Counted from the first letter of the stretch, positions 20,692 through 32,061 are shown. The stretch is DNA of 64,000 nt from Balamuthia mandrillaris (GCA_031835245.1 JAVKOQ010000082.1:62001-126000); one strand, 5' to 3'. Notes: generated from the sequence alone by a model not told the origin. Translations and numbers: made by a program.

Positions 20692-20745
<54 letters not shown>

Positions 20746-21691
20746 CTCGCTCATACTCTCTTTTTGCTCTTTCGTTATAAGACTAACCAATCATTCCATC
20801 AAAAAAAGGTTGATAGGAGCGGGAACGGAATTGAGGGATGCCACGGCGCTCTGGCAATACAAACACGTGGAGCAAGGCCTGTTTGCGTTTGCGGTTTCGT
20901 TGGTGGTGCGGCCCGCGGATGCCTTCCTACCCAACGACGAGGGAGACGACGGGGAGAACGAAGCAAATCGAGGTAGCAACAACGAGGACCCCGAAGAACA
21001 GCCAGAAACAACGACCAAGGAAACGAAACTAAAGGAGGAAGCGTCACAAATGCTTGATGGAGAGCTTCTTCCTCCTGGAACTGGTTCGTTGTTGCTTTTT
21101 TTTTTCTTCAAACAAAAAGATCTTTCTCATCTTGGTTGGTACTTCAAAAGGGTTGATGCCTGAAACGATTCTGGAGACGAGCTGGGACAGCGCATCGGGC
21201 AACGTGGTGTGTCCATGTAAAACGGAGATCCCGTTGTTGCCCATCACGGATGACATCCCTGACTGGATGGTCTCGTCGCGGTGGTACTGGTCCTGGCATG
21301 TGAGCGAGCCCGTCCTCAAAGCATTGGAGCAAGTGAAACAAAAGGTTTGGAGCTTTCTTCCTTCCGCTTCTCGCTTCCTAGCATTTGTTTCTTTACTCTA
21401 ATGTTTTGTTATTACGGCAGGAGTCAGTGGAAATGCACTTCACTTTGAATGGAGCAGAAGGACAGGTCCAAACAAAAGAGCAGTATCTACTGTTGCAGCA
21501 TCGGCCAACGACCAAGACAAACCAGTCCTCCTGGGCTGCACTGGAAGAGGCAGTTATGAGCAAAGCGACGAAGGACAGAGTAGTGATTACTGTGAACCAC
21601 TCCATGCTTGCCAACGGAGGTTACTTCACGATTGGTGTCGCTGCTGAAAATTCTGGTTCGACTTGGCGTCTTTGTCTCTCTCCCACGCTCT

Positions 21692-21735
<44 letters not shown>

Positions 21736-24090
21736 ATTCTTTTTTCATTTTAGGTTGTAAGATCTGCGATAAAACAAATGAAAGTGAACAGTTGCTCATC
21801 TGTGATGAGTGTGATGAATGCTATCATACGTTTTGTCTCGATCCTCCATTAACAGCCATCCCAGAAGGTTATTTCTTACTTCTCTTCTCCCATTTTTTGA
21901 AACATGTTTTTATTGAACACACACAACTCGTTATAATCCTTGCAATACATGATAGGCGATTGGTATTGTCCCGAGTGCTATAACGACGGCAAACATGTTA
22001 AAAATGTTGGCAAGTTGACTAAAAGGAAACAAATGAAGCCAGCTGCTCATACTACCAAGAAGTGGGGCGGTGGTAAATCATGCGCCGCTCAAACAAAGAA
22101 GTGTACCATCGTTGATCAGCAGGTTCATTTTTGTCTTGTTTGTTTGTTTGTGGGCTCGAAAGTAATCTGCTGGTTATTCGTCTGCTGCAGCATTTCGGAC
22201 CGATTCCAGGAATACGAGTGGGTACCTGTTGGTCATCACGACAGGAATGCGGTGAGTCTGGCGTTCATCGTCCTCCTGTTGGAGGGATAGCCGGAAGACA
22301 AGACTTGGGCTCGCCAAGCATTGTGCTCTCTGGTGGGTATGAAGATGACATAGATGAGGGCATTCAGTTTGCTTATACTGGAAGGTATCTCTTTTTCTTG
22401 ATTCGTTATTCTTTCTTCTTTCCTCTTTCCTTTTGGCTTGTTAAACTTATTTGATGCGATTTTGTAAATTAAGTGGAGGAAGAGATCTTACAGGCAACAA
22501 ACGAACAGCTGAGCAAAGTTGTGACCAAAAGTTGGCTTCCTTCAACTTGGCTTTGGCTCGAAACTGTTTTGCCTTTTCGCATTCCTGTAAGAAGAAAAAT
22601 CCAGGGGGACATGCTTGCACTCAATGTCTTTCGAACTGGCGTAAAGGGCTTCCTGTACGTATGTTCAAAACAGACGATAAGAGAAAGAGGGCAAAGAAAA
22701 GGAAGGAGTCAAAGTGAAAGGGCAAAGAAGGGAAACAAAAGTAAGCCTTATTTTTTACGAAACTAACTCACCACAATAACTTAAATAGTTACGAGTGGTC
22801 CGAGGCTTTGAGAAGAAAAAACGAAGCAAACCATCGCCATACGCCCCCACCAAAGAACAAGGCTATCGCTATGACGGTATCTACAAAGTGATGGACTACT
22901 GGTTCGAGACCGGTCAGTCTGGATTTCAAGTCATTCGCTATTTCATGAAGAGGGATGACGAGGAGCCCTGCCCTTGGCTTGAAGATGAAGCAAACGCAAA
23001 GAAGAAAGAGAAAGAAGGAGCAGAAGCAGGAAAGGACGAAAGCGAGATTCCAGAGTGGTGGTGGAATGATTTGGAGGTGATAAGGGAATTGATAGCATTG
23101 GATGAGCACAACCGGAAGAAGTGGCAGGAGATATGCGAGGCGTTCTTTGGCCCTGACAAAAATAAGGTTTGTTATTTTGCTATTTTTGTCTTTTCATTCT
23201 CATTTCTTCTTTTGTTTTATTTTTTTTTTCTTCTTTCTAACCTGGCTACAAAAACCAAGGGACAATTTTTGGAGCAAGTCCAAAAGGAATTCGAGTGTGC
23301 CATATGCCAAGACGTGGTACGCAACCCAATGACGTCCACCTGCTGCAACAACAACTTTTGTGCCAGCTGCCTCAAGCGCGGAGAGACCAAAAGCAACAAG
23401 TCATCCATGTCTTGTCCCATGTGCAGGGCGCAACAAAAGCAACTCGTCTTGAATTCTGCTTTATGGGATGTTCTCGTTTTCCTCTTTCCTCATTTCCTTC
23501 AATCTTCATCCTCAACTCCTTCAAAACGAGGCAAAAAACAAGCGAAAGAACACAAGTTTCCAGAAGTAGTGGAAAGATGGAGGGTGGAGCAGGAGAAAAG
23601 GGAGGAAGAAAGATTGGAGCGTTTGAAGGAGGAGGATGAGGCATTTGTAAAGGAGGAGTACTTGCAACGAATTGCCAAATGGGATCGGTTGGTCAAGAAG
23701 AGGCAAGTGAAAAGCAGCGACAAAACAGAAGAAGAGGAAGAAGAGGAAGAAGAACCGGAAGGAACGAAGAAAAAGACAAACAATAAGAAGAAGGGGAAAG
23801 TTGGTTCTAGTTCGGGTACAACGACAAAGAAGAGAACTTCAGTTACGAGAAAGAAACAAAGCATCAAAGAAGAAGTAAAGGAAGAAGAAGAAGAGAATGA
23901 GGAAGACCGGTTGGAAGAAGACGAGGGATCCGGATTTTCAGATGATGAAGACTCTATGTTGCAAGAGAAGACGAACAAGAAACGAAAGCAAGCAACACGC
24001 AGGAAGACGACAATCTCCTCAACAACAACCACCACCAAAAGAAGAAGAAAAATGGATCCAACAAAAGAAGATGATATCATCGTGGATTAA
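20406..24090 (+). CDS. UHRF1-like protein: ubiquitin-like, PHD, SRA and RING domains
   Basis: Ten exons (20406-20554, 20809-21083, 21151-21344, 21421-21655, 21754-21867, 21956-22122, 22191-22384, 22474-22654, 22789-23166, 23260-24090) give 905 residues. Residues 1-85 are ubiquitin-like. Residues 285-335 are a PHD finger ([35 protein letters not shown]). Residues about 379-560 are an SRA domain, the reader of hemimethylated Cp[43 protein letters not shown] and [10 protein letters not shown]. Residues about 641-683 are a RING-like finger (FECAICQ, CPMCR) whose usual His position reads CCNNNFC. A Lys/Glu-rich tail follows. Residues 86-284 show no clear tandem Tudor. Known homologues recruit DNMT1 and ubiquitinate histone H3, so maintenance DNA methylation is likely in this organism. 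The acceptor of exon 9 and a possible extra intron after the RING are the weak points. Confidence 0.92.
20585..20741. repeat. CTCTCTG minisatellite grading into (CT)n
   Basis: About fifteen copies of a 7-base unit (CTCTGCT frame, with C and G variants) are followed by a pure CT run. The array lies inside intron 1 of the UHRF1-like gene and takes up most of it. Confidence 0.9.
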
Positions 24091-24196
24091 CAAGAAGAGG
24101 AGTAACGAAAGAAAAAGAAACGAGAAGAAAAGCAAACGAGAAAGAAGAGAAGAACAACAACGAAATCAGTTTTGATAACCATACTTTTTTTGATTC

Positions 24197-25180
24197 TTAG
24201 AGAGGAAGAACTGTTTTGGCGGAAGAGGTGATGATGTTGTGACAAAACGGAATGTAGGAGGCGGCGTACCAGAACGCCGCCAGGAATTGGATCACCACAA
24301 ACACCATCGTTGCACCTGTCCGTTGCAGCTGGAATAAATAAATACAAAAAGATTAGAATACTTTTTTTAAAACAGAAAACGAAATATAGAAAAGAGAAAA
24401 GAAAAAAGAAACAAGAAACAAGAAACAAGAAACAAGAAAAAAGAAAAAAGAAAACGAAAAAAAAGAAAAACAAGAAAAGAAAGAGAGAAAGAGAAAGAAA
24501 GAGGTACACTGAGAGCAGCCCAAAGGGTGCCAGCGATGGCCAGAAAGTATATGATGGTGGCGGGCAGCCTGGACCGTTGCGTCATCGACCGTAACTGTTT
24601 CCATGGTCCCATCAAGAAGAATGTGCTGCACAAAATAAAAAGAGAAAAAAAAAAGAAAAAAAAGAAAAACAAAAAAAGAACAAAAATGTAAGAAAAGATT
24701 CAAAAACATTGCAAGTAACAAAAAAATAAAGAGATGTGAGAACCTTCCAAGCAGCATGAGAGAACCGAATGTGTAAAACTTGGCAAAACGTCGAGGACTA
24801 AGAATGAAGAAAGTGGACTGTACGTATTGTTTCGTCAGATGGTTGTTAACCATCAGATTTTAAAAAAAAACAGTTTAAAAAAAAAGAGGTAGAAAACCCC
24901 CAAAAAAACAATGGTCACTTACTACATAACAAAACAACACGCCCAAAAGAAGAAAAGTGATGAACGCCACCACCCGTTTGGAGTAAGACAAGGTGAGCTC
25001 CGATTGGAGGGTGGAGAGGAAGGATGGGGGTTCAGATGGCGGTGCAGTCCCACTGCCACCAAACAAGTTCTGTACAGAGTTCACGTTGGGAAGGTTGGTA
25101 GGGACGCTGCTTCGAAGGGTGTCCACCCCTCTCAGCACCCCCGTTCCAGCATGGAATGCAAAGGCAGAGACTCGTTCCAT
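24197..25180 (-). CDS. SFT2-family Golgi vesicle-transport membrane protein
   Basis: Exons 25180-24923, 24817-24744, 24625-24508 and 24328-24197 give 193 residues with four hydrophobic segments. The pattern matches SFT2 proteins, which act in retrograde endosome-to-Golgi fusion: a cytosolic N-terminus, a first segment (VVAFITFLLLGVLFCYV), the conserved loop FILSPRRFAKFYTFGSLMLL, then FFLMGPWKQL, a third segment and a last segment ending FWYAASYIPF. The N-terminal 75 residues are Ser/Pro/Asn-rich, as usual for the family. Donors were picked to keep the frame; exon 3 ends at AGT before GTACCT. Introns are A/T-rich with GAAA and CAAGAAA repeats. Family assignment is firm. Confidence 0.9.
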
Positions 25181-25223
25181 TTCTTTCGTTCTTGCACCAA
25201 GAGGATTTTTGCGGATAATTTTT

Positions 25224-25250
25224 GTCGACTTCTGATTTTTTTGTAGACAT
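25224..25250. promoter_or_regulatory. GTCGAC and TGTAGACAT elements upstream of the SFT2 gene
   Basis: GTCGAC at 25224-25229 and TGTAGACAT at 25242-25250, 44-70 bases upstream of the SFT2-like start codon. Copies of the same element precede several other genes. Confidence 0.4.
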
Positions 25251-25358
25251 GAAGTATGAAAAATGCCAGTTATGCGTATTCTTGTTTATCTCTCTGGTTC
25301 GGTTTGGAATTGGCCGTCGCATCCAGCGAAACAATAGCCACCTTCCAGACGTGAAGAA

Positions 25359-25430
25359 AGCAGAGTGGCGCAGTGGAAGCGTGGTGGGCCCATAACCCAC
25401 AGGTCGGAGGATCGAAACCTCTCTCTGCTA
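25359..25430 (+). tRNA. Initiator tRNA-Met (CAT)
   Basis: A 72-base cloverleaf with AGCAGAG/CTCTGCT acceptor, anticodon stem GTGGG/CCCAC and loop CCCATAA. The C at position 33, the first acceptor pair A-T and the T-loop ATCGAAA (not TTCGA) mark a eukaryotic initiator rather than an elongator. Confidence 0.95.
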
Positions 25431-25642
25431 AGTACTCATTTTTTAGTCTGCCTGCTACATTCGTATTTCACCAGGACCTGGTCTGTTTAGCTGTCGACAA
25501 AATTTCAAGTGACGTGTTCAGCTAGTATGCAAAATATTTGAAAAATGGTTGAAATTTTTACTATTTAAAATATGATAAGATTTTGAATAATGTAAAACAT
25601 CTCAAGAATGCAAAGGGAAAGAAAAAAGAAGAGCAAAACGTG

Positions 25643-26418
25643 ATGTGGCGGTTCTCATTCTTCCTTCTTCTTCTTCTCTGTCTCTGCTGCTGGGTTTCTC
25701 TGTCATCTTCTTCTTCTTTTTCTTCCTCCTACGCTTCTTCCTCCTCCTCGTCACCACCCAACCCCTTGGTTCTTCGCCAACGCATCGCCGAGCTCTACAA
25801 GGTCCTTCAGGCCGAGCAAGCCCGCTCCACCCAATCCTTTCGCACCTTCCCCCTGCGCTGGGCTCAACAAAAAGGGCTCTACCACTCCTACATACACTTC
25901 AACTTTGTGCCGCCCGCCAACGCCTCCTTCGAGGAGGAGGCCGCCTACACCCTCCTCCGCCGCTACTTTGCCATCCCTGACTCCAACATGTTTGTCACCG
26001 CCTTTGTGCTGAGCTCCCTGCTGGAAGCCCATCAGTTGGGCTATCTTCTGCCCTCCTCCTCCTCCTCCTCTTCTTCTCGGCAAGAAGAGGAAGAGGAGTT
26101 GGAGAGGAGCGTAAGGGAAGGTCTGGAAGCCATTTTTACGTTTAGGGACAAGAATCAGCTCATGGGAGGGGAAGGAGAGGAGGTCCCCAAGTACATATTT
26201 TGGCCGCAAGAGCTGGAGCATGGCAGGTGGACCGCTGCCCCTGTCAACCTTGTCGTCCCCATTGAGGAATTTGGTTCGATTTTCTCTCTTCTATATCTTC
26301 CGTTCTCTGTCTCTCTGTCTCTCTCTTTCTGTCTCTCTCTCTGTCTCTCTGTCTCTCAGTCTCAGTCTCAGTCTCTCTCTCTCTCTCAGTCTCTCAGTCT
26401 CTCTTTCTCTCCCTCTTT

Positions 26419-26467
<49 letters not shown>

Positions 26468-28520
26468 CGTTTTGCTCTCTTCCTATGTTCTTATGTTACA
26501 TTTATTCTCCATCTTCATTTTCCTTCTCTGTTTACTCTTCGCTGGCAACTTCTCCTTTCTCCAGTCTTCATGTTCGTTCTCATTGTTTATTCGTTTCAAA
26601 ATAAAATACAGACACCATAGCCAACTTTGCCATCGCGATACTGGACGACCTTGGTCTGCAGTCATTAGCTCAATACTTGGAAAACGAGGAGGACAGTCTC
26701 AACTCCATGGCTGCTGCATTTCACATTCCCTCTGACCTGGATGATTCCTCGGTGAATCTTGCTTTGGGGGGCATCTTGGCGCGAAACAAAGACTCGTTTC
26801 CTTTGCTCAGTGATGCTTGGGAAAAGAGAAATGGAAACATAACTTCTCTGTTTGAATTGGAATTGAAGGTATGCTTCGCTGTGGTCTTCTGCCTTTTCTT
26901 CTTCTTGTTGTTCTTCTTTTCTTCTTCTTCTACTGCCATTATAACTGTCTCATCATTTGCCACATTATACAGTATGCCTACAAACCATTCCAAGCAGCCA
27001 TTCAAGATGGCACCAACTTACTCGACACGCGTTCCTACTACTTTCTTTCTTCCTTTCTCTACAACAACACCAAAAACTCCAAGCACAACAGTCACAACCT
27101 CAATGACCTTCTTTTGGGCCAAACTTGGTTGCTCGACTTGACAGAAAATCGCAAGCTCTTTCCTGAGGTAGCCATGCCATTCAACACCAACAACTTGGAC
27201 CTCTCTGTGCTCTCCAACTTTCTGTATGGCGTGTCTCACGCGGTGCTTTACTCTCTCAACAATGGAGAGGCGGCCGCTTACTTTCGACGAATGTCTACTT
27301 CTGCTTTCGGACGGCTATTCTTTGACTCTGCCTCTGTTGTGAGTTGGGCCGTTGAAAGCGGAGCTGCTGCGAGACGACCGGATATAGCATTGTTGTACTA
27401 TCCTTCTATTTATGACTTTGTGTGGATGACTGCTAGAACGGCTCGTCTTCTTTCTTCGATGACCCCTTTGCAAGTTCAAGGTTTGTTATTCTTTTTACTT
27501 TTGTTCGTTTTGTGTTGACTTTGGATTTGTTGTTTGTTTGGAAAAAATAGAATATCCGTTGTTAGCAAAAGTTGGCAAAATGTTAAAAGGTGCTCTGCAA
27601 ACCGCATGTCCCGCTTTATTAGTTGCTGGAGCTAAGCACGATATTGATGGGGGTGCTTTCTGGTATGTTAGTTTCGTTACATATGTCATCTTGTTGCTCT
27701 TTCTTTATTATTTCGTTGTTTCTATCTTCATACCACATTTTTGTCGTTGCTTTGTTGTAATTATAATTCTTCGTTCATGAAAATTCTTCGTTTCTTAGTT
27801 TCATCACTCATCTGTTCGTTCGTTCTTACACTCATTTGCCTTTTATCACAGGGATGACTTTTTGGGAGACTATGGCGGCGTGTTAAGAGGAGAGGATCGT
27901 CTCTTCTCCTCGGCATTAGCTCTCAACGCCCTAATGGACAGCTACTCCACTTTTGCTCCTGACAACAACGACTGTCACTGTTGGGACAAAGGTATTCCAC
28001 CTTCTATTCTTCAAACGGTTGAAGAAGGAGTGAACTATCTCCAAAGAGAAGTGCTAGCCGGACGATATCCGCCTTCCAATGCCTTCTTCTCCGGCTCAAT
28101 GAAGCAAGAGAGCTCTAACCCGTTTGCCTATCCTGGAACGTATTGCGCCTTTCTGAACGGAACGAAATGGGATCCACAGAGTGGAGAATTTCCGGAAGAT
28201 GGAGCACGACTCGTTTTTGCTATGAAGGTACGCAAAAAAGAGGAGAAAAAGAAAGATGAAAACAAAAGATGGGACAAAGAAACCAAGACACTAACATCAT
28301 TTAATTGTGGAAATAGGGCATTGTAAGCGAGGAAGAGTATGCAAAGCTCTTACAACAAAAGTGGTTTGGGTCGAGCGTCCCAAAGGGATTCTCTGGCTTC
28401 AACAGCGATGGAGGAGGCTGGCCCTACTGGAGCTCTCCAGCGATGACCTACTCTCTCTCCATCCTTGCCTTTTCCAACTATCTTTCTCTGTCCGCGGATG
28501 CTCAAACCTGTTGTCGTTAA
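25643..28520 (+). CDS. Secreted protein of unknown family, helix-rich
   Basis: Exons 25643-26273, 26612-26868, 26973-27480, 27551-27662, 27852-28227 and 28317-28520 give 695 residues. A signal peptide is clear (FFLLLLLCLCCWVSLSSSS), then a Ser-rich stretch. The body has long amphipathic helices and six or more Asn-X-Ser/Thr sites. The most striking motif is DDFLGDYGGVLRGEDRLFSS followed by ALALNALMDSY, with DNNDCHCWDKG and a C-terminal Gly/Trp stretch (GWPYWSSP). The repeating helical pairs suggest an alpha/alpha barrel or toroid, as in some lyases, cellulases and terpene-cyclase-like folds, but I do not recognise the family. No membrane anchor is seen after the signal, so it is probably exported or vacuolar. 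Intron 1 is CT/CAGTCT-rich. Gene structure confident, function unknown. Confidence 0.82.
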
Positions 28521-28686
28521 ACCTAAACGATAACTTAAAAAAAAGGTAAACCAAAAAAAAAAAAGGTGTTGATTTCACGTCGTTGTGACATTGTTTTTGC
28601 CGACGGATTTAAGATGACCCCTCATTTAAGATGATCATCTTCGTGGGTGACATCATCCGATCACAAAAAAGAGGAGAAAAAGAAAG

Positions 28687-29338
28687 ATGGAGATGCCAAA
28701 CAACACAAACCCACTCGATGAGGGCGAGAAAGAGAGCATAGAAGAGTTTCTGGCTTCGATGGATCAAGTCGTGCCCACGGTGCGTGTTCCCTCTTCCTGT
28801 TAATGGTTCCTTCACATGTCAGACAGTTAGTTGCTCATTTGAGTGATTCAAACAAATGATTGTGCAGATTCCAGATGAGCTTCTCACCTATTATTTAAAC
28901 AAAACCGGATTTGTGTGCCCAGATATACGGGTGTTCGTGCTTTGCCATCTATTTGCGGTTTGAGTGGAGGTCATAACCTCATTCTTTCTTTCTCCTCAAC
29001 AGGAAGCGCATGATAGCACTCGCCACCCAAAAGTTTGTCTCTGATATCGCGAATGATGCACTCCAGTACTGCAAGCTGCGGCAACAAAGTCCTGCATACA
29101 GAGCAAAGGGCTCAGGAAAGGTTTTCTGTCTCTCTCGCCTTCTCTCTTTCTTTCTCTTCTCTTACTCTCCACACATATTCTATTTTACTAGGGACAAAGA
29201 ACGGTGTTAACGCTGGAGGACCTCACTCGTTCCCTCCATGAGTACGGCATTGATGTTAAAAAACCGGAATACTATGTAGACAGCTCATCCTCCTCCAAGG
29301 ACTCCTCCGTCAGCAGCAGCAAAGACCGAAAGAAATAA
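28687..29338 (+). CDS. TAF10: TAF10-like TFIID/SAGA subunit
   Basis: Exons 28687-28779, 28868-28932, 29003-29120 and 29192-29338 give 140 residues. The histone-fold core matches TAF10 from yeast to human: FLASMDQVVPTIPDELLTYY, GFVCPDIRVKRMIALATQKF, VSDIANDALQYC and LTLEDLTRSLHEYGIDVKKP. TAF10 pairs with TAF3/TAF8 in TFIID and with SPT7/SUPT7L in SAGA. The small exon 2 ends at GTTCGT so that R-V-K-R is restored across the intron, as in the yeast protein; other donors break the frame. A Ser/Lys tail of about 18 residues follows the fold. Family identity is strong. Confidence 0.95.
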
Positions 29339-29405
29339 GAAGAAACCAACAACAAAACTCTTGAGAGAGAGATTCTTTTTGCCTGTTGACATTCTTCACA
29401 TTCCA

Positions 29406-29579
29406 ATGAGTGAGGAAGAACAAGAATGAATGCAAAGAATAAAGAAAATGGGTACAATGTAAAGAATGGTTGCGATTCAAAGCATGCCAAGAACGAAGAA
29501 CATGCAAAAAATGTTAAGAATGATGGCCATGCAAAGCATGTCAAAAATGTAGAAAATGCAAAGAATTTGATAGAAGAAA
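29406..29579 (+). promoter_or_regulatory. Leader with stacked upstream ATGs and an imperfect ATGCAAAGA repeat
   Basis: A seven-codon ORF (29406-29429) ends in an ATGA overlap with a second ATG at 29426. That second frame stays open past the WD40 start and consists of an imperfect repeat of about 10-12 bases (AAAGAATG variants), encoding a KNxxHAK-rich peptide. It is out of frame with the WD40 protein. It may reduce initiation at 29580, or a missed splice or frame change may join it to the WD40 frame. Confidence 0.45.
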
Positions 29580-31027
29580 ATGAAAAGAAAGAAAACGAAG
29601 AACAACCAAGAGGAGGAAGCACAACAGGACGAGGACCTGTTGAAAGCGACCCCGCGGCTGGTTTTGAAGGGCCACAGGCACTGGGTCCATCATTGCACCT
29701 TCTCGGGAGATGGCGGACGAGTGGTTTCTGGCGGCTGGGACAAAGAGCTTCGCGTGTGGGACGCCGAGCGGGGCGCCGCCCTTTTGAGTCTAAAAGGGCA
29801 CACCGCTCGTATTTGTTGCTGCTCCTTTTTTCCTGACAGTCCCGATGGAGGGTACCCTATTTTTTGCTTTTTCTCTTTCGTTAAATCACAAGGAACACTA
29901 AAGCAAAAAAAAAAAAAAAAAAAAAAAAAACACACCACAGGATGGTGATGTCCTGTTCGAAAGATAGAAGCTTGCGGCTGTGGGATACGCGAATGGATGA
30001 TCCTCTCATATGCGTTATTAAGAACCCTTCGAATCGTTCTGTAAGTTCTTCTATCTTTGCTGCTTTGCTGCTTTGCTTCTTTCTCCTCTGCTGTTACTTC
30101 TTTCTCTTCTTCATAGAACGTCTTTCTCTAACACTCACAAAAAGATAGAAAGTTGCGACATGGCACGAGATGGTAGAAAGATAGTATTCGGTGGAGAGGA
30201 CGCAGCGCTTCGCCTTTGGGACATTCGTCAAACACAGCAACAGGAACACGAGTGGAAAGGTCACACCGCATGCGTCAATGCTTGTCGCTTTTCTCCTTCT
30301 TCATCGTCGGCCTCTTCCTCGTCGCTGTTGGTTGCTTCTGCTTCCAGTGATTCAACTGTGCGCTTATGGACGATCAACGAAAGAGAGGAGGCAGGACAAG
30401 AAGGAACAAAAGGAGAGGAGATGATAAAAGTGGTAAAACACGGAGGAGGAGTTAGAGCGTGCGAATTTGCAGAAGATGGTCAAAGGATAGTTTCCGGAGG
30501 TTATGACAGACAGGCACGCATTTGGTCATTTTCTACAAAAACATCGACAACGAAACAACACGAAGAAGAAGAAAAAGAAAAAGAAAAGGAAGAAGAACGA
30601 AAAGAATCGAAAAAGAGATGCCGAGAAGAAGAAGAAGAGAACGAAGCAAAAGAAGAGATTCTATTTAAAGCAAGTCACGATGGATGGATATTTTCCTGTT
30701 GTTTCTCTCCAGGAGAGGAACCAAGCTATTTGGCCGTTGGCGTTGGCAATCCTGACTATAACGTTCACATTTGGGACACGTTTACTCGTGCGTAATTTTT
30801 CTTTTCTCTTTCCTTGTGTCTTCTTTTTCTTTTCTTCTGTGCTTTCTTCGTTGACATTCGCTTTACAAACAGAACAAAAAGTACTTCGGTTGAAGGGCAA
30901 CAAGGATCACGTTTCTTCTTGTGCATGGAGCAACAGCTGTGGTGGTTATCCAGGACGCTTTTTAGCATTGTTAACCAGCGGAGAGGACCATTGCCTTCGT
31001 CTTTGGGACCTATCCTCTCTGTTGTAA
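29580..31027 (+). CDS. WD40-repeat protein
   Basis: Exons 29580-29851, 29941-30040, 30145-30787 and 30873-31027 give 389 residues. About seven WD repeats are visible, each with GH near the start and WD or a variant at the end: LKGHRHWVHHCTFSGDG, VVSGGWDKELRVWD, SCSKDRSLRLWD, FGGEDAALRLWDIRQT, ASASSDSTVRLW, VSGGYDRQARIWSF and SGEDHCLRLWDL. A highly charged Lys/Glu insert of about 45 residues ([19 protein letters not shown]) splits the repeat before the last ones. The partner and pathway cannot be read from the sequence. Intron 1 ends in a run of about 28 A before CACACCACAG. The start is the first ATG in the WD frame, but two upstream ATGs precede it. Confidence 0.85.
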
Positions 31028-31065
31028 CAGCAATCAATTAACATTAATAATACCAAAAGAAGAAA

Positions 31066-31943
31066 ATGGAGAAAGAACGTAGTCCCAAGAGTGCATTCGA
31101 CTTCATGGACTATTGGAACCCGTCATGGCCTCGACGAACTTTATCCCGGTCCGCCTTTGCCCAAAGCTACGTTCACCGACTCTAACTGGAACATCAAAGC
31201 AAACCTATGTTTTCGGCCATTCGTTACGAAGGAGGTTTTGCCTGTACAGAAGAGAATCGCTTAAAGCAAAACTGAAAACTACAATCGCTACAGTACGTTT
31301 GAGGAAACTTGGAACCCAACAGCAGCTTGTTGAAGAGCTTTTGCAGCTGTTTGGGTTGAGGTTCGTGCCGCAGCACCTCGCAAAGTTTCGATGGGAGCTA
31401 CGCACGTTGGATCTATGCCGAGGGCATCCCTCCTTTCCACAACGACCTGGAATACTTTCTACAGCACCACCGGAACGAAGAAATAGAAGAGAATTGCTGG
31501 GAAGAGCAAATGAAACAGTTGTTTTGGAAGATTGCTTGTGCTGTTGGATGAAGCACAGTAGGAGCCAAGCCTTTGTGATGAAGAAAGTCCTGTTTCAGCC
31601 TATTGAAGCCTATGAGGGAAAGAGAAGCTTGGACCTGAAAGATGTGAACATGTACCACCTGGGTGCGGTTCGCTACAACATGTTGACCCTTGAGGCTCCC
31701 TTTCAGTCGCTTTCACCCTTGGCCCTCATGACAAACCTTTGTGAGGTCAGGTTTGACAAAGAGAGACGTCATTACGCCCGGCTCTCCTCCGCCGCCAAAC
31801 AGATCGTAGAGGGACAGGTTCTCCTAGACCCAACGAAAAGATGGCCCATGACCCAACTGCTGCGGCATGCATGGTTTGGCGGAAGGAACAAAGAGAAGAG
31901 GGAGGCAGAAGCGGATCGCCTGTTTGAGCTTCTCAGGAAGTGA
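31066..31943 (+). pseudogene. Broken protein-kinase gene
   Basis: The last third of the stretch clearly derives from a protein kinase C-lobe: LGAVRYNMLTLEAPF corresponds to the LGVxLYxMLTGxxPF helix, and LLDPTKRWPMTQLLRHAWF to the DPxKRxTxxxLLxHPWF end. Upstream, recognisable kinase-like or linker segments lie in different frames (for example GLDELYPGPPLPKATFTDS followed by an in-frame TAA after VQKRIA), and no splice sites reconcile them. The ATP loop, the catalytic HRD and the DFG motif are not found. It starts 39 bases after the WD40 stop and ends 119 bases before the stomatin stop. I read it as a decayed host gene; a short pseudokinase is less likely. Confidence 0.65.
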
Positions 31944-32061
31944 AGCTCAGAAAAGCAGAGGAGAAGTGGCTGGCAACCCGGAAGCGTTGCGAAAACATAC
32001 AAGAATAAACTCTCCTTTTGTACAAAAAATATGTTGTTGTTTCTATATCGTCTCTCTCCTG

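Noticed and set aside
20585-20741. Regular array that could suggest a CRISPR
   Set aside because: Units are 7 bases, contiguous and without unique spacers; it is a minisatellite in an intron.
29426-29836. 136-residue open frame over the WD40 start
   Set aside because: It is built from a degenerate short repeat and then overlaps the WD40 frame; treated as a leader ORF, not a gene.
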